Assembly: GCA_034509755.1 (NCBI GenBank)
Contig: CM067541.1
Span: 23,796,001-23,860,000, forward strand
Direction of reading: 5' to 3'
Length of the DNA: 64,000 nucleotides
DNA from: Anisodus tanguticus
Lineage: Eukaryota > Streptophyta > Magnoliopsida > Solanales > Solanaceae
Of this stretch, positions 35,575 to 46,042 are shown in pieces. A program made the position numbers and the translations under genes. The stretch's first letter is position 1. The number at the start of each line of letters is the position of its first letter. The notes under the pieces are model-generated. The model did not search any database, had not been told where the DNA came from, and saw nothing but the letters and a program-made list of their open reading frames with translations.

Positions 35575-36397
35575 TCAACAAATAACAAAAGAGGCAACAC
35601 CCAATTTTTCAAGTTTTCAGTGTTTTTTTTTTTTTTTTAATTTATTTTTTTGTGCTTACCATCTGAACAACCCCTCTTGTCAGGCTTTCAGTGTTAAGTT
35701 TGCTCTAATACTTAAATTAAATTGAAGTTCCTATGTCAAATAAGAATTACAATTCCAAGTCATGCTACCTCGTTCATTCACCAACCTTAAAAGTGGTGCA
35801 TGATGGACTAAATACAATATTTACAACCCATGTCTTCTTTGCTGTGTAAATTCTCTGATCAGTATTAACGAGAACAAATTGTGAACTAAACAAAGATGAT
35901 TGCTAGTGAAAACGTAAGGACAAGACCAAATTAATTACAAAGAACCTACAAGTGATATAATTACGGATAAATTTTTCACATTAAACTGTCGTAGAAATGA
36001 CGCCCTTGATTCTACACCCTCATTTTGGAGCGAGCCAATATGCAATTGAACTTGTATGACACCCCACCTATTGTCAATCACAATGAAGGGCAAGAGAAGG
36101 TTTGTCATGCTCAACAGAAAAAAGGAAGAAGGAAAAAGAGAGATGATAAAACTAGAATACGCTTGACAATACCAGTAACTCAGCAGTAGAAAATATTATA
36201 GAATCATCCTCAAATGTAATAATCAACTATTCCTCAATCATCCTCAGGGTAGTATCAAATAAATTTTGCAACTTAGGGTAGCACAAATACAACGGGTGGA
36301 GCAGACATAACACGACGCCTGAATCTCAAATAAGTTGGGTTGGCTATATGAATCTTCACTGTCTAATTCGTCCATTTAAGTGCAACCTTATCTAATA

Positions 36398-36643
36398 CTC
36401 CCTTTGTTTCACTTTGTTTGTCGTGGTTTGACTTGGCATACAAAAGAAAAAGAAAGACTTTTGAAATTTGTGGTCTTAAATATTTCGTAACAATTATGTA
36501 GCTATAAAACTTTTGAAACTTGTGGTCTTAAACAAGTCATAACATTTGTGTGGTTATAAAAGCTTCTCATTAAGGAAATATAGAAATGTTTCTTTCTTTT
36601 TTTGAACGGATTAATAAGGACAAACAAAGTGGAACAGAGGGAG
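36398..36643. mobile_element. Stowaway-type MITE (246 bp)
   Basis: Termini CTCCCTTTGTTTCACTTTG and, inverted, CTCCCTCTGTTCCACTTTG are flanked by TA on each side (36396-36397 and 36644-36645). This is the classic plant Stowaway (Tc1/mariner) arrangement. No coding capacity. Confidence 0.88.
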
Positions 36644-37715
36644 TACTATGTAAAATACAAGTGAAAAGCACTAGAAGTTCCATGTATTTACTACTGAAAT
36701 TCATATATCTGACATGAATAAAAGACTTCTAGAAAAGTAAATACATTAATATGACTAAATTACCATTTTGTATCAGTATCCTCATGACTAAAATTGAATC
36801 TTAATAAATCACCACGTATGAGTGACTACAGTCTTATTATTATTATTGTACTCAAACTTGGACAGGTTTAAGGCAAATTATACGATTGTCTCATTCATCC
36901 AATTACATTGCAGCAATCTAATTAAAGATATGATGAGAAGTATCATTTGGTTGCAGTAAGGATTTACAATATATTACATTAATTTGAAGAGTGAAATCTA
37001 CAAAAAAAAATGAGTAGAAGAGAATTCCAAGGTCAACAGAGGCAATGTGTCAGATCCTTTTGGCATTTCTCTGAAATGTTCAGGTCTCCGAAGAACTGAG
37101 TGTACTGCTTTTCTTCTAAACCATTTTTTGTACATTCTGGTAAGTATATGTATACTTCAGTATCCACTTCATAGGCTGTAAATTTCCAAAAGAAAAAGGA
37201 AATGCAACAATATTCACTCTTCATGATTTCTATGAGCATTCTCCATTCCATTTTTCTCTTTCTTTCCAGGATTCAACATATTTCAAAAGAACAGACCTCA
37301 GATTAAGAGCAGACACTGCATAAGTTATAAAAAAAGTAATCAATTTCACAGACCACAAAATAAAATCTAGTCTATAGAACTCGCAAACTACAGTCCTAGT
37401 GATTGAAGTTTTATCTGCTACTTTTTATGTTATCCCTTCACCAAAAAAAACTATCAACATTTACCTTCATGCATGTGCACCTGAAAGTATATCACAAGTT
37501 ATATTGACCGGATAGTAGTTCGTTGATCACCTAACAATGAAACTACAGTTTGAGTTCTGAAATTGATCACACTGTACAAGTTTGTTAGTATAGTTTTTGT
37601 TCACTAACAGACTTGTACACTGAATCTGAACTTTGCTAACCGAACTAACCATCACCTTCTTCTTCACCTTCTTTTATTTTTCCTTTTTATTTTCCCTTTT
37701 GTATTTGCTAATAGG

Positions 37716-37906
37716 TAGAAGGGGAGCCTTGGCGTAGTTGGTAAAGTTGTTGTCATGTGACCAGGAGGTCATGGGTTCAAGCCATGGAAACAACCTCTTG
37801 CAAAAAAATGCAGGGTAAGGCTACGTACAATAGACCCTTGTGGTCCGGCCCTTCCCCAAACCCTGCGCATAGAGGGAGCTTAGTGCACCAGGTTGCCCTT
37901 TTTTTT
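37716..37906 (+). mobile_element. TS-type SINE, full length
   Basis: tRNA-derived SINE. The head contains a box A-like segment (ggcgtagttggtaaag) and a box B-like ggttcaagcc. The body includes 'gtacaatagacccttgtggt' and the end 'gcttagtgcaccaggttgcc' plus a T run. A 14-bp target duplication TATTTGCTAATAGG flanks it (37702-37715 and 37907-37920). The empty site is in U4 at about 45411 ('ttttctaataggttta'). It resembles the Solanaceae TS family and is not a functional tRNA gene. Confidence 0.88.
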
Positions 37907-39302
37907 TATTTGCTAATAGGCATAACTTGCTTAGGGTGATGAAAGGATAAGGCTAAGAATCAAACTTTTTTTCTTCTGTCATATTAGGCTCCTAGTCCCC
38001 AAAATTAGTCCACTGCTTGTTATTTCCACTTCTCATCCTCATAGTCTATCAAATTCTGTTCCTTCACCAAGACAAATGGCTTGTTCGTAGTTCATTCTGC
38101 TTCTTCTTTTCGACATTTTCCATTAAAGTTTCTCTATACTTTAACCAATGTAATAATTATTTACTTAACCTAAACTGGGTCCTTGTACAACACAAATGTT
38201 AAAACAATGCACCATTTTACATCCTTAAGATTATAAAATTAAGTTCATTCAGTAAAGTCAAGGAGAATATTAGGATGGCCTACTTTTATGTCTACTTTTG
38301 TACATACCTTGCTTTCCAAATACAAGAACACCATCTGTAACTTCCACCAGATCAGTCCAAAATTTCATTTCATCGGTTTCTCCATATTCAGAAAAGGCTT
38401 GAGTGCTAATATTGTCCCCTCAGGTTTTCTTGTAAATCTCTCCTTTATGTTCTTCTGATCCCCTTTGTCTATAAAAAAAAAATGTAAGATTTGTGCTTGT
38501 GTGTGGGGTAATCATTATAGAAAAAATAAAACTATAACATGATGATTCATTTACTGTATCATTCTTAAGAACAGTTTCAAGATAGGTTCTTCAACAAAGA
38601 ATTCACAGCTTCAAAAAAAGTTCTTTAATGAAATATTTAATTTACTTCTGGGATGCAAAAAATTCAAATGGCTTAACAACATGTTTAACTGTTTCTAAAA
38701 CTATGAGATTTAATACCAGAAAGCAGTCAAGATGGGAAAGCCACGTCCATATTCAGCGGATGCAAGAAAATTTTATCTATCAAGAATATCAAACTGAGAA
38801 GAGATGCATAGTACTAGCAGCAATATTCACCTAAAAGGAATTCTGATTGTGCATACACAGATTGCAGGTCATTTAAGAGAAAAACAATGCATTTCTCTAT
38901 ATAAGCCAACAGACTTCTGGCCCGAAATTAAGCGAAGTTCATAACTCTTGGGAAGTCCTAATACGTCTCACGTAATTCATTAAACAACTAGTTCATTGAT
39001 CATATTCTGCATCAAGCAGTTTTAAATAGAATCAGCACAGTTGAATGAGCAACAGAGTCACACAGAACTACAGATAGTTGAAATAATGGAAATTCAAAAT
39101 CATGAATTAGTCAACAAAAAAATCAAAAGGGGAGCACACAATTGCTCAGGCTTTGCAATGTTGATGATTATGCTTTGGATAAGTTCAAGTTCAGATGTCA
39201 AATATGAATTATAATGCAATCTAATGCTAACTTATTCATCATCCAACCTTAAAATTGCTGCATAATGGACCGAAGACGACAGGACCCTTCTCCATCAGTT
39301 TT

Positions 39303-39360
39303 TTTTCTTTTCATTAAAAGCCATCAAGTAGATGCAGCAAAAGTTACAAGAAAGGGAGAG
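39303..39360 (-). mobile_element. 58-bp retroposed insert with 19-bp target duplication
   Basis: ACCCTTCTCCATCAGTTTT occurs at 39284-39302 and exactly again at 39361-39379. Between them lie a T-rich start ('tttctttt') and about 50 bases of unrelated sequence. A long duplication and a reversed A tail are typical of a severely 5'-truncated LINE or SINE insertion on the minus strand. Confidence 0.7.
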
Positions 39361-39439
39361 ACCCTTCTCCATCAGTTTTAACAATAACAACTTGTGAGTA
39401 AGCAAATTTGTTCATGGGAATGAAGATGATGCATGTACA

Positions 39440-39640
39440 GCTATGTGAGTTCCTAAGTTACCACCTCAGTTCAGTTGCGTGTGCATGATAAAGATAGTTA
39501 GACTTAGTTAAGGGAGTTAGTAGTGAGAGTGAATAGCTGCTAAATCTTGTAATCCACTATATAAAAGCCACGATTCTACCCATTTCTATATCATTGAAAA
39601 GAAATACGAATCAACTGCTCCTCTTCATTCTGTCATGGAG
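39440..39640 (+). repeat. Possible solo LTR
   Basis: This stretch is absent from sister units. It has LTR-like order: 'ccactatataaaagccacg' (TATA) at about 39557, then 'ttgaaaagaaatac', ending 'cattctgtca' followed by TGGAGCTA, faintly like a primer-binding site. No matching duplication or partner LTR was found. Confidence 0.3.
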
Positions 39641-40270
39641 CTATCTCCCTGAACTTGATTGTCTTCAAGCTGAGGCAGCTCCTGGACTTTTTCTACTTTT
39701 GGTTTGCTTCAGAGGTTAAATGTGCAACTAGCCCTACACACGACGCATTTGCCAAAAAAAATCATATATTAGATTTTTGTCATAGACATGACCCCACTCG
39801 ACTCGACAGCACCATTCTGAAGTTGTGAGTCATCAATAATGTAATTAAACTTGTAGGCAAAACACCTACTATTAATGACAATGGAGGGCAAGGGAAGGTT
39901 TGTAATGTTCAACAGAAAAAAAAGAATGAAAATGAGATGACAAAACTACAATATAAATACCACTTTGTATTAATATCCTCATGAAAAGAGTTGATCTATG
40001 TAAATCACCACGTATTACTACTGTCGTATGATTGTTGTACTCATACTTGGAGAGTTCTACAGATTAGACAACAGAAGTTATATTCCCATTCATTCAGTTA
40101 CATTGCATCAACATAATTAAAAATTTGATGTGAAGTATCATATGCTTGCAGCAAGGAGTTTCCACATATGACAGTATTTTGAAGAGTGAATCTCCACAAA
40201 ATGAGTAGAAAGGAATTCCAATGTCAACAGATGCAATATGTGAAATTTTGTTGGGAACATTTTTAAGACC

Positions 40271-42574
40271 GTGAGAATGCCCGAAGAATGGAGGTGGAGT
40301 ACAATGGTTCCTTTGTACAAGAACAAAGGTGATATACAAAGTTGCAACAACTATAGGGGTATCAAGCTACTGAGCCACACTATGAAAGTTTGGGAAAGGG
40401 TCGTGGAGATGCGGGTGAGAAGAGGCGTGTCTATTTCCGAGAACCAGTTTGGATGCATGCCTAGGCGTTCGACTACAAAATTCATTCATCTTATTAGGAG
40501 GTTGGTGGAGCTGTATAGGGAGAGGAAGAGAGACTTACATATGATTTTCATCGACCTCGAGAAGGCATACGATAAAGTCCCTAGAGAGGTTCTCTGGAGA
40601 TGTTTGGAGGCTAAAGGTGTACATGTGGCGTACACTAGGGCGATCAAGGATATGTATGATGGAGCCAAGACCAGGGTACGGACAGTGGGAGGAGACTCGG
40701 AGCACTTTCCTGTGACGATGGGGCTGCACCAGGGATCAGCTCTTAGCCCATTCTTATTTGTCTTGGAGATAGATGTACTGACGCGACAAATCCAAGGGGA
40801 GGTGCCATGGTGTATGTAGAGATGGCAATGGATCTTGGACCCGGTCCGGATCCGGTGGATCCAGATCCGTTTTATAGGATATGGATCTTCAAAATTTGGA
40901 CCCGACGGATCCGGATCGGACCCAGATCCGTTTCTGACGGACGGATCTGGATCTGGATCTTGTATTTGAGATCCGTATCCGGTCCAGATCCGATCCGTGA
41001 ATCTATTTTTTATTAAATATATCCATAACCTAGAATATAATTTTATAAGTATTTTCTTAATTTTTTTTCATAATTTATGTATTGGGTAAAGGGTTGAACC
41101 AGGATAAGGCACAAGTCACACAACCATGTAATTTGTCTTTGAAGTTTCATTTCTTTTACCTATATGCTCTCTGCAATTTTCCATATTTTTATTTCTATAA
41201 AAAGAAAAAAAATTCACTCTTCTTTAAATTTCCCTTTCTTGAATCTGCTAGCCGTAAGCTTTAAGTATCTTTCTCTCATTTGTTTGATCACAAAAAAAAA
41301 AAACTGGAACTTTTGATATATGACTGACATTGTTTTATGTTGTTTAATGAAGTCAATCAGTAGAACTACAAGTGGAGCATCACTAAAGCCTCCAAAAATT
41401 AGCTCAAAGTTGCAACCTGTTCAGCATCACTAATGAAATCAATCGTCTTTATTTTCTTGTGATGCTTAAACTTTGTTCAGTATTTTGGAAGAATTGTGTC
41501 ATGTTTGTGTAGGTTGATTGAATGAACTAAATCATTCTTTTCTATCAGATTGTGTTTCATTTTGTCTTAAGAGTTTCAACATGTGGGAATATTATTCAAG
41601 CCAAAAAAAATTACATGTAGATCCAGATCCGATCCGTGGATCCGATGGATCCGGATTTGGATCTAATTTTTATGGACTCGATGGATCTGGATCTGGATCT
41701 GGATCTGGATCCGGATCTGAATCCAGATATGAAAAATGGATCTGGATCTGGATCTAGTAGGATCCGGTCCAGATCCGATCCGTTGTCATCCCTAGGTGTA
41801 TGTTATTCGCAGATGACATAGTCCTGATTTATGAGACTCGCAGCGGGGTGAATCCTAAGTTGGAGGTTTGGAGACAGACCCTAGAGTCTAAAGAGTTTAG
41901 GCTGAGTAGGACCAAGACAGAATACTTGGAGTGCAAGTTCACCAACGAGAGCGACCGTGAGACAGACGTGGAGGTGAGGCTTGGGACCCAGGTCATTCCG
42001 AAGCAAGTAAGCTTCAAGTACCCCGGATCTATTATCCAAGGGAATAGAGAGATTGATGATGATGTCACACATCGTATTAAGGCAGGGTGGATGAAATGGA
42101 GACTTGCATCTGGAGTCTTGTGCAACAAAAAGGTGCCACCAAAGCTAAAAGGCAAGTTTTATAGGGTGGTGGTTAGACCGACTATGTTGTATGGGGCAGT
42201 GTTGGCCAGTCAAGGCGTCGCACACCCAAAGGATGATAGTGGCGGAGATGAGGATGCTGAGATGGATGTGTGGGCATACAAGGAAGGATAGGATTAGAAA
42301 TGAAGATATCCGGGGCCGAGTGGGAGTGGCCTCGATGGAGGATAAGATGCGGGAAGCGAGGTTGAGATGGTTTGGACATGTGCAGAGGAGAGACACAAAT
42401 GCCCCAGTGCGGAGGTGTGAGAGATTGGCTATGGACGGGTTCATGAGAGGTAGAGGTAGGCCGAAGAAATATTGGGGCGAGGTGATTAGACGAGATATGG
42501 GGCATGCGACACTTACTGAGGACATGACTTTAGATAGGGGGTTGTGGAGGTCACAGATTAGGGTAAAAGGGTAG
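40271..42574 (+). pseudogene. LINE reverse transcriptase, C-terminal part (split)
   Basis: RNA-dependent DNA polymerase of an RTE-clade LINE, which copies element RNA at a nicked target. The first piece (40271-40816) shows PLYKNKGDIQSCNNYRGIKL, MIFIDLEKAYDKVPREVLW (palm aspartate) and GLHQGSALSPFLF. After the 978-bp insert the reading resumes at 41800 with MLFADDIVLI, the catalytic FADD box, in the correct frame once the insert and one 8-bp duplicate are removed. A frameshift follows near 42200, then the C-terminal part (42191-42574: MRMLRWMCGHTRKDRIRNED, RLRWFGHVQRRD, RGRGRPKKYWGEVIRRDMG) to TAG. The endonuclease domain is missing by 5' truncation. Confidence 0.88.
40817..41794. mobile_element. 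978-bp non-autonomous hAT-like element
   Basis: The perfect 8-bp target duplication GGTGTATG is at 40809-40816 and 41795-41802. Inverted termini read TAGAGATGGCAATGGATC and, from the right, TAGGGATGACAACGGATC. Both subterminal zones (40830-41000 and 41620-41785) are packed with GGATCC/GGATCT-type short repeats, like transposase-binding arrays of hAT elements. The middle (41000-41620) is AT-rich and non-coding. It needs a transposase from elsewhere. Confidence 0.9.
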
Positions 42575-43202
42575 TAGGTAGTCGATCGTAGTCCTACTTA
42601 CGCTTACAAACTGGTAGATGTAGTATTATTACTATAGGCATGCTTAGCATATCATATGAATAGGCGTAGTATCGCTCTATAGTCTTCTGTAGTTTTATTT
42701 CTTCTGCTATGCGTTCTTGAATGTACTTGATTTATCTCATTTATCTGCGTAGTTACTGCTTCTTTTCAGGATGCGCTATTACGGCGTATTCGCGTTTGCT
42801 AGCAACATTTTCTTACTGCTTTAAATTTGTGATCGGGTCTGACTTTTTTTTCTGTTGTGCTTGTCCTGAGCCGAGGGTCTCTCGGAAACAACTGCTCTAC
42901 CTACCAAAGTAGAGGTAAAGTCTATGTACACTCTACCCTCCCCAGACCCACGTTGTGGGACTACACTGGGTATGTTGTTGTATGTTGTTGTATGTTGTTG
43001 TATGTTGTTGTATGCTCATAAAACTGTCATTTCCAAATGAAAGTATCACAAAAGAACCTGCACCTGTTGAGTGGTATCAAACTTCAATTATATTATTCAG
43101 TAATTAAAATCTTGATACAACCAATTATTAGTGTATGATTACTTTTCTTTTTTCTTATTTTAATTGACACGTCCATATTGAGAATAAAGCAGATTAGAAA
43201 AG

Positions 43203-43326
43203 TTCTACAACAACAGTATACCCAGTGTAATCCCGCAAGTGGGGTCTGGGGAGGGTGGTGTGTACGCAGATCTTACCTCACCTTGTAAAGGTAGAGAGGT
43301 TGTTTCCGAAAGAACCTCGGCCCAAA
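43203..43326 (-). repeat. RTE LINE 3'-end fragment
   Basis: Reverse complement of the LINE tail at 42880-43013 ('acccagtgtaatcccgcaag', 'ggtctggggagggtgg', 'ggtagagaggttgtttcc'). Only the 3' end is present. Confidence 0.78.
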
Positions 43327-43976
43327 TAAAGCATCTTAAAACAAGTTTGAAAAGAAAATTCAGTAGTGAAGGAGCCATGCTGAAAATAATGAAGATCAGA
43401 GAAGTTCTCCCAAAAAAAATAATTTAGTTAAGACAACACCACTACGTATGCAAAGTACAAAGTACACACCCAGAAAAGCTAAGTGTATCAAATATACTAT
43501 TAAAATACTAAGAGTCCTCCTCCATCCCCAACCCCTCTCTGTGAGTGAAAGAAGTTGGTCCCAGAGTCAAGGAAGAGAACTCCTAGGAGAAAACACTTAT
43601 TTTGAGGGAATCACTAGAAAACTACAATAAGAACAATCCCACCAAATTCTCATGACCTATAGGAACGATGCTACACCATCAGCATAAGACAATAAATGCA
43701 TGTAAGAATTTCAGTCGTTCCTCTACAAACACACGCACACATAAGTAAGTACATAGAGCAGACAAACACGTGCAAGCATATGCAAAGACTGCAGCTTGGA
43801 CAAAAGAACCATAGGAAAACACGCCTGTTTCATTGATAATAAGATAACTACATGCACAAGAACATAGTTACTAAAAATTCTTGAATTTCTATAGAAGCAG
43901 AAAACAACCTTTTTTTTCACCTTGATTCTACCTAATTTCCAAAGCAGGACACATAAATATCAATGATTATTAGCTC

Positions 43977-43984
43977 TATATAAA
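43977..43984 (+). promoter_or_regulatory. Putative TATA box, gene copy 4
   Basis: TATATAAA lies 137 bases before the ATG at 44114, in the same position as the boxes of copies 1 and 2. The spacing is kept although the surrounding bases have diverged. Confidence 0.6.
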
Positions 43985-44113
43985 CCCTTAAAATAGAAAA
44001 TAATTTCAAGAACCATCAAACTTCTTTTTGAACCTCTGATACACAGAAGCACACCACCTGTACCGAAACACCTTTAGATACCTTTTACAGCTGGGAAGAG
44101 GAGAGAGAAGAAA

Positions 44114-44413
44114 ATGGCCAGTGGAACAGCTGAAATTATGCTTCAGTGTGTCTATGATGGAAGCTTGTCAATGTTAGACATGGACATCGAGAGGAGGCCT
44201 TACCATCGAAACTGCAGTTGTGCATTGCACAAACAGAAGGGGAAACAGCCAAGCACTTGCGTTCATGGTAGGAATATATCCCCAAAAAGGAAGAAACAGA
44301 AAGATATGACTTTGTCAATAGCAGTTTCCAAATTCTCTTCTCCATCTTCTTCTTGCAATAATTCACCAGTCAGGAGTGTACAGCATACAACTCCGACTTC
44401 AGCAAGTAGTTGA
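44114..44413 (+). CDS. Small Cys-containing, basic plant protein (intact copy)
   Basis: The only intact member of the local gene family: 99 residues, ATG at 44114, TGA at 44411. No family name can be given with confidence. What is visible: an acidic/hydrophobic N-terminal part (residues 7-27, ending DMDIERRP), then a conserved HRNCSCALHK segment (31-40) with a Cys-x-Cys pair (34, 36) and single Cys at 12, 49 and 81. A basic cluster PKRKKQK (57-63) resembles a monopartite nuclear localisation signal. The Ser-rich tail (67-99) holds SKFSSPSSS. No signal peptide or membrane segment is seen. The Cys-x-Cys with nearby His could bind a metal, which is inference. Copies 1 and 2 keep the same N terminus, which supports the start. 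No intron is needed. Confidence 0.75.
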   Translation: MASGTAEIMLQCVYDGSLSMLDMDIERRPYHRNCSCALHKQKGKQPSTCVHGRNISPKRKKQKDMTLSIAVSKFSSPSSSCNNSPVRSVQHTTPTSASS

Positions 44414-45016
44414 TAGATTTTCAAATATAGTCAGAAGCAAAAGCGATTTCCTAGTTAAGATCCTTTCGGCAGTTCTCTGAATTGTGCAGCTTTCCAATGT
44501 TGACTGTACTGCTTTTTTCTGTCCTTTGTACATTCTGGTAAGTTCATATATACCTCAGTATATCCACTTCATACTTGCTAGTAATTTCCAACAGAAAAGG
44601 AAAATACAACAGTTTTTCCTCTTCAGGGTTTATATAAGAAAATGCTCCGTGCATTTTTCTACCTTCTTTCCGAGCTTTAACACATTAGAAAAGAACAGAC
44701 CTCAGATTGATAGTAGACACTGCACAAATTATAACCTTCCCCAAGAAACGTAATAAGTTTCACAAAACACAGAGTAAAATCTACTCCATAAAACATGCGA
44801 TTTACATACCTAGTGATGAAGTATGATCTGTTTTTTGTTGTTATATTCCTTCACTGAAACAACTGTCAACAAATTTCCCCTCATGCCGGTGCACCTGATA
44901 GTATATTACAAGGTCATAATCGACTGACTGGATAGTAGCCAGTTGATAAACTAACAATGAAACAATAGTTCAGTTGTGAGGAAGAACATTTTTTTTCCTT
45001 GTAAATACTGAAAATG

Positions 45017-45197
45017 AAGGGGAGCCTTGGAGTAACTGGTAAAATTGTTGTCATGTGACCAAGAGGTCACGGGTTCAAGCCGTGGAAACAACCTCTTGTA
45101 GAAATGCAGGGTAAGGCTGCGTACAATAGACCCTTGTGGTCCAGCCCTTCCCAGACCCCCGCATAGCGGGAGCTTAGTGCACCGGGGTGCCCTTTAA
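45017..45197 (+). mobile_element. TS-type SINE, full length
   Basis: Same family as 37716-37906. Head 'gggagccttggagtaactgg', box B-like 'gggttcaagccgtgg', end 'gcttagtgcaccggggtgcc'. The target duplication TGTAAATACTGAAAATG (45000-45016) recurs at 45198-45214 with one mismatch. It is an insertion independent of the U3 SINE, since the positions in the unit differ. Confidence 0.88.
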
Positions 45198-45606
45198 TGT
45201 AAATACTGAACATGCACCATTTTGGGTCCACAAATTGATCACATTCTACAAGTTTGTTACCAAACCTAGTTTTTGTTCCCTAACAGAGTTGTAGACTGAT
45301 TCTGAACTTTGCTAATTGAGTTCACCCTAACTTCTTGATCTTCACTTTCCTTTTCTTTTTCCTTAATGTTTTTTTCTTTTTCCTTAATGTTTTTTATTTT
45401 TCCCTTTATATTTTCTAATAGGTTTAATTTTCTCAGGCTGATGAAAGGATAAAGATACTAGTCCAACTTTCTTTCTTCTGTCCTGTTAGGCTCCCAGTCC
45501 TCAAAATCACTGCACTGCTTGTTATTTCCACTTCTCATCCTCATAGTCTCTCACTTCTGTTCCTCCACCAACCCCTTTGCATTGTCTGGAAAGAGAATTC
45601 TCTGCA

Positions 45607-46042
45607 TAGGGGTGGCAAAATCAGCCCATAAAACATGACCCCCCCCCCCCCCCAATCCGCTTAAGTTGACCCGTCCATTTGTTAGCTCAGCCCATTTTAG
45701 TCCAATCCATTTCAGCCCATCTACAAATTGGGCTGACATGTAGTCCAAATTGACCAATGAGAAACCTTGTCAAAATATTTCCAAAAATATACCTTTTAAA
45801 TTTGGTATGTTATATTCAGCCATAATAAAGAAAAATATCATTTTATTAGGTACTTAAAAAATTACAAAAGAACAAACGAAAAAATTAAAACTTAGCAAGA
45901 ATTGGGCGGGTTGGGTTATGACCTGCTTTTTAGCCTATTTTAGCCCAACCCGTTTCAGCCCAAGTAACTTTTGGGTGGGTCTTTAACTCAGCCCATTTTG
46001 ACCCGCCAAAATTCAGCCCAACACGCCCATTTGACACCCTTA
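45607..46042. mobile_element. Non-autonomous hAT-like element
   Basis: Imperfect inverted termini TAGGGGTGGCAAA and (from the right) TAAGGGTGTCAAA. Subterminal repeats of 'cagcccat', 'ttagcccaacccg' and the reverse 'ttgggctg'. AT-rich centre. This is the style of the hAT element at 40817. The sister units lack it (compare 17305-17330 and 38080-38100). I could not find a convincing 8-bp duplication. It includes a C run at 45641-45655. Confidence 0.65.

Larger units (their letters stand above)
35580..39105. other. Host duplicated block, unit U3 (gene copy deleted)
   Basis: Non-coding. 35590-35960 matches 17480-17940. 36840-37045 matches 40040-40245 in U4. From about 37050 the sequence jumps to what in U2 and U4 is the 3' flank of the small gene (28916 and 44455). 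About 1.4 kb with promoter and coding region is therefore missing in U3. It includes a Stowaway MITE (36398) and a SINE (37716). No intact gene is visible. Confidence 0.75.
39106..40267. other. Host duplicated block, start of U4
   Basis: 39108-39270 repeats 17470-17640 and 35590-35800. 39880-40245 repeats 36080-37045. It contains a 58-bp retroposed scrap (39303-39360) and a possible solo LTR (39440-39640). No gene is recognised. Confidence 0.7.
40268..43016 (+). mobile_element. 5'-truncated RTE-type LINE
   Basis: Non-LTR retrotransposon beginning inside the reverse transcriptase and ending in a plant RTE-like 3' tail with 'tatgttgttg' repeats at 42971-43013. It lies in host unit U4, whose sequence resumes after about 43016. 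It is interrupted at 40817-41794 by a hAT-like element. The length without that insert is about 1.8 kb. Confidence 0.87.
43017..44113. other. Host duplicated block U4: upstream region of gene copy 4
   Basis: Host sequence resumes after the LINE. 43030-43120 aligns with 22620-22700. 43410-43640 aligns with 290-500 and 22730-22935. 43675-44113 aligns with the promoter regions of the other copies. An inverted RTE tail is at 43203-43326. Confidence 0.7.

Noticed and set aside
37721..37800. Possible tRNA genes (also at 45020-45095)
   Set aside because: They are the tRNA-like heads of SINEs with target duplications and SINE bodies; they lack a complete cloverleaf.
38915..38965. Faint resemblance to 5S rRNA ('attaagcgaagttc', 'cttgggaagtcct')
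   Set aside because: Too short and diverged, without the rest of 5S; it may be a decayed 5S-derived repeat but cannot be supported.
43017..43202. A composite inverted element made of the LINE (40268-43016) and the inverted tail at 43203
   Set aside because: Host sequence shared with U2 lies between them, so these are two separate insertions.
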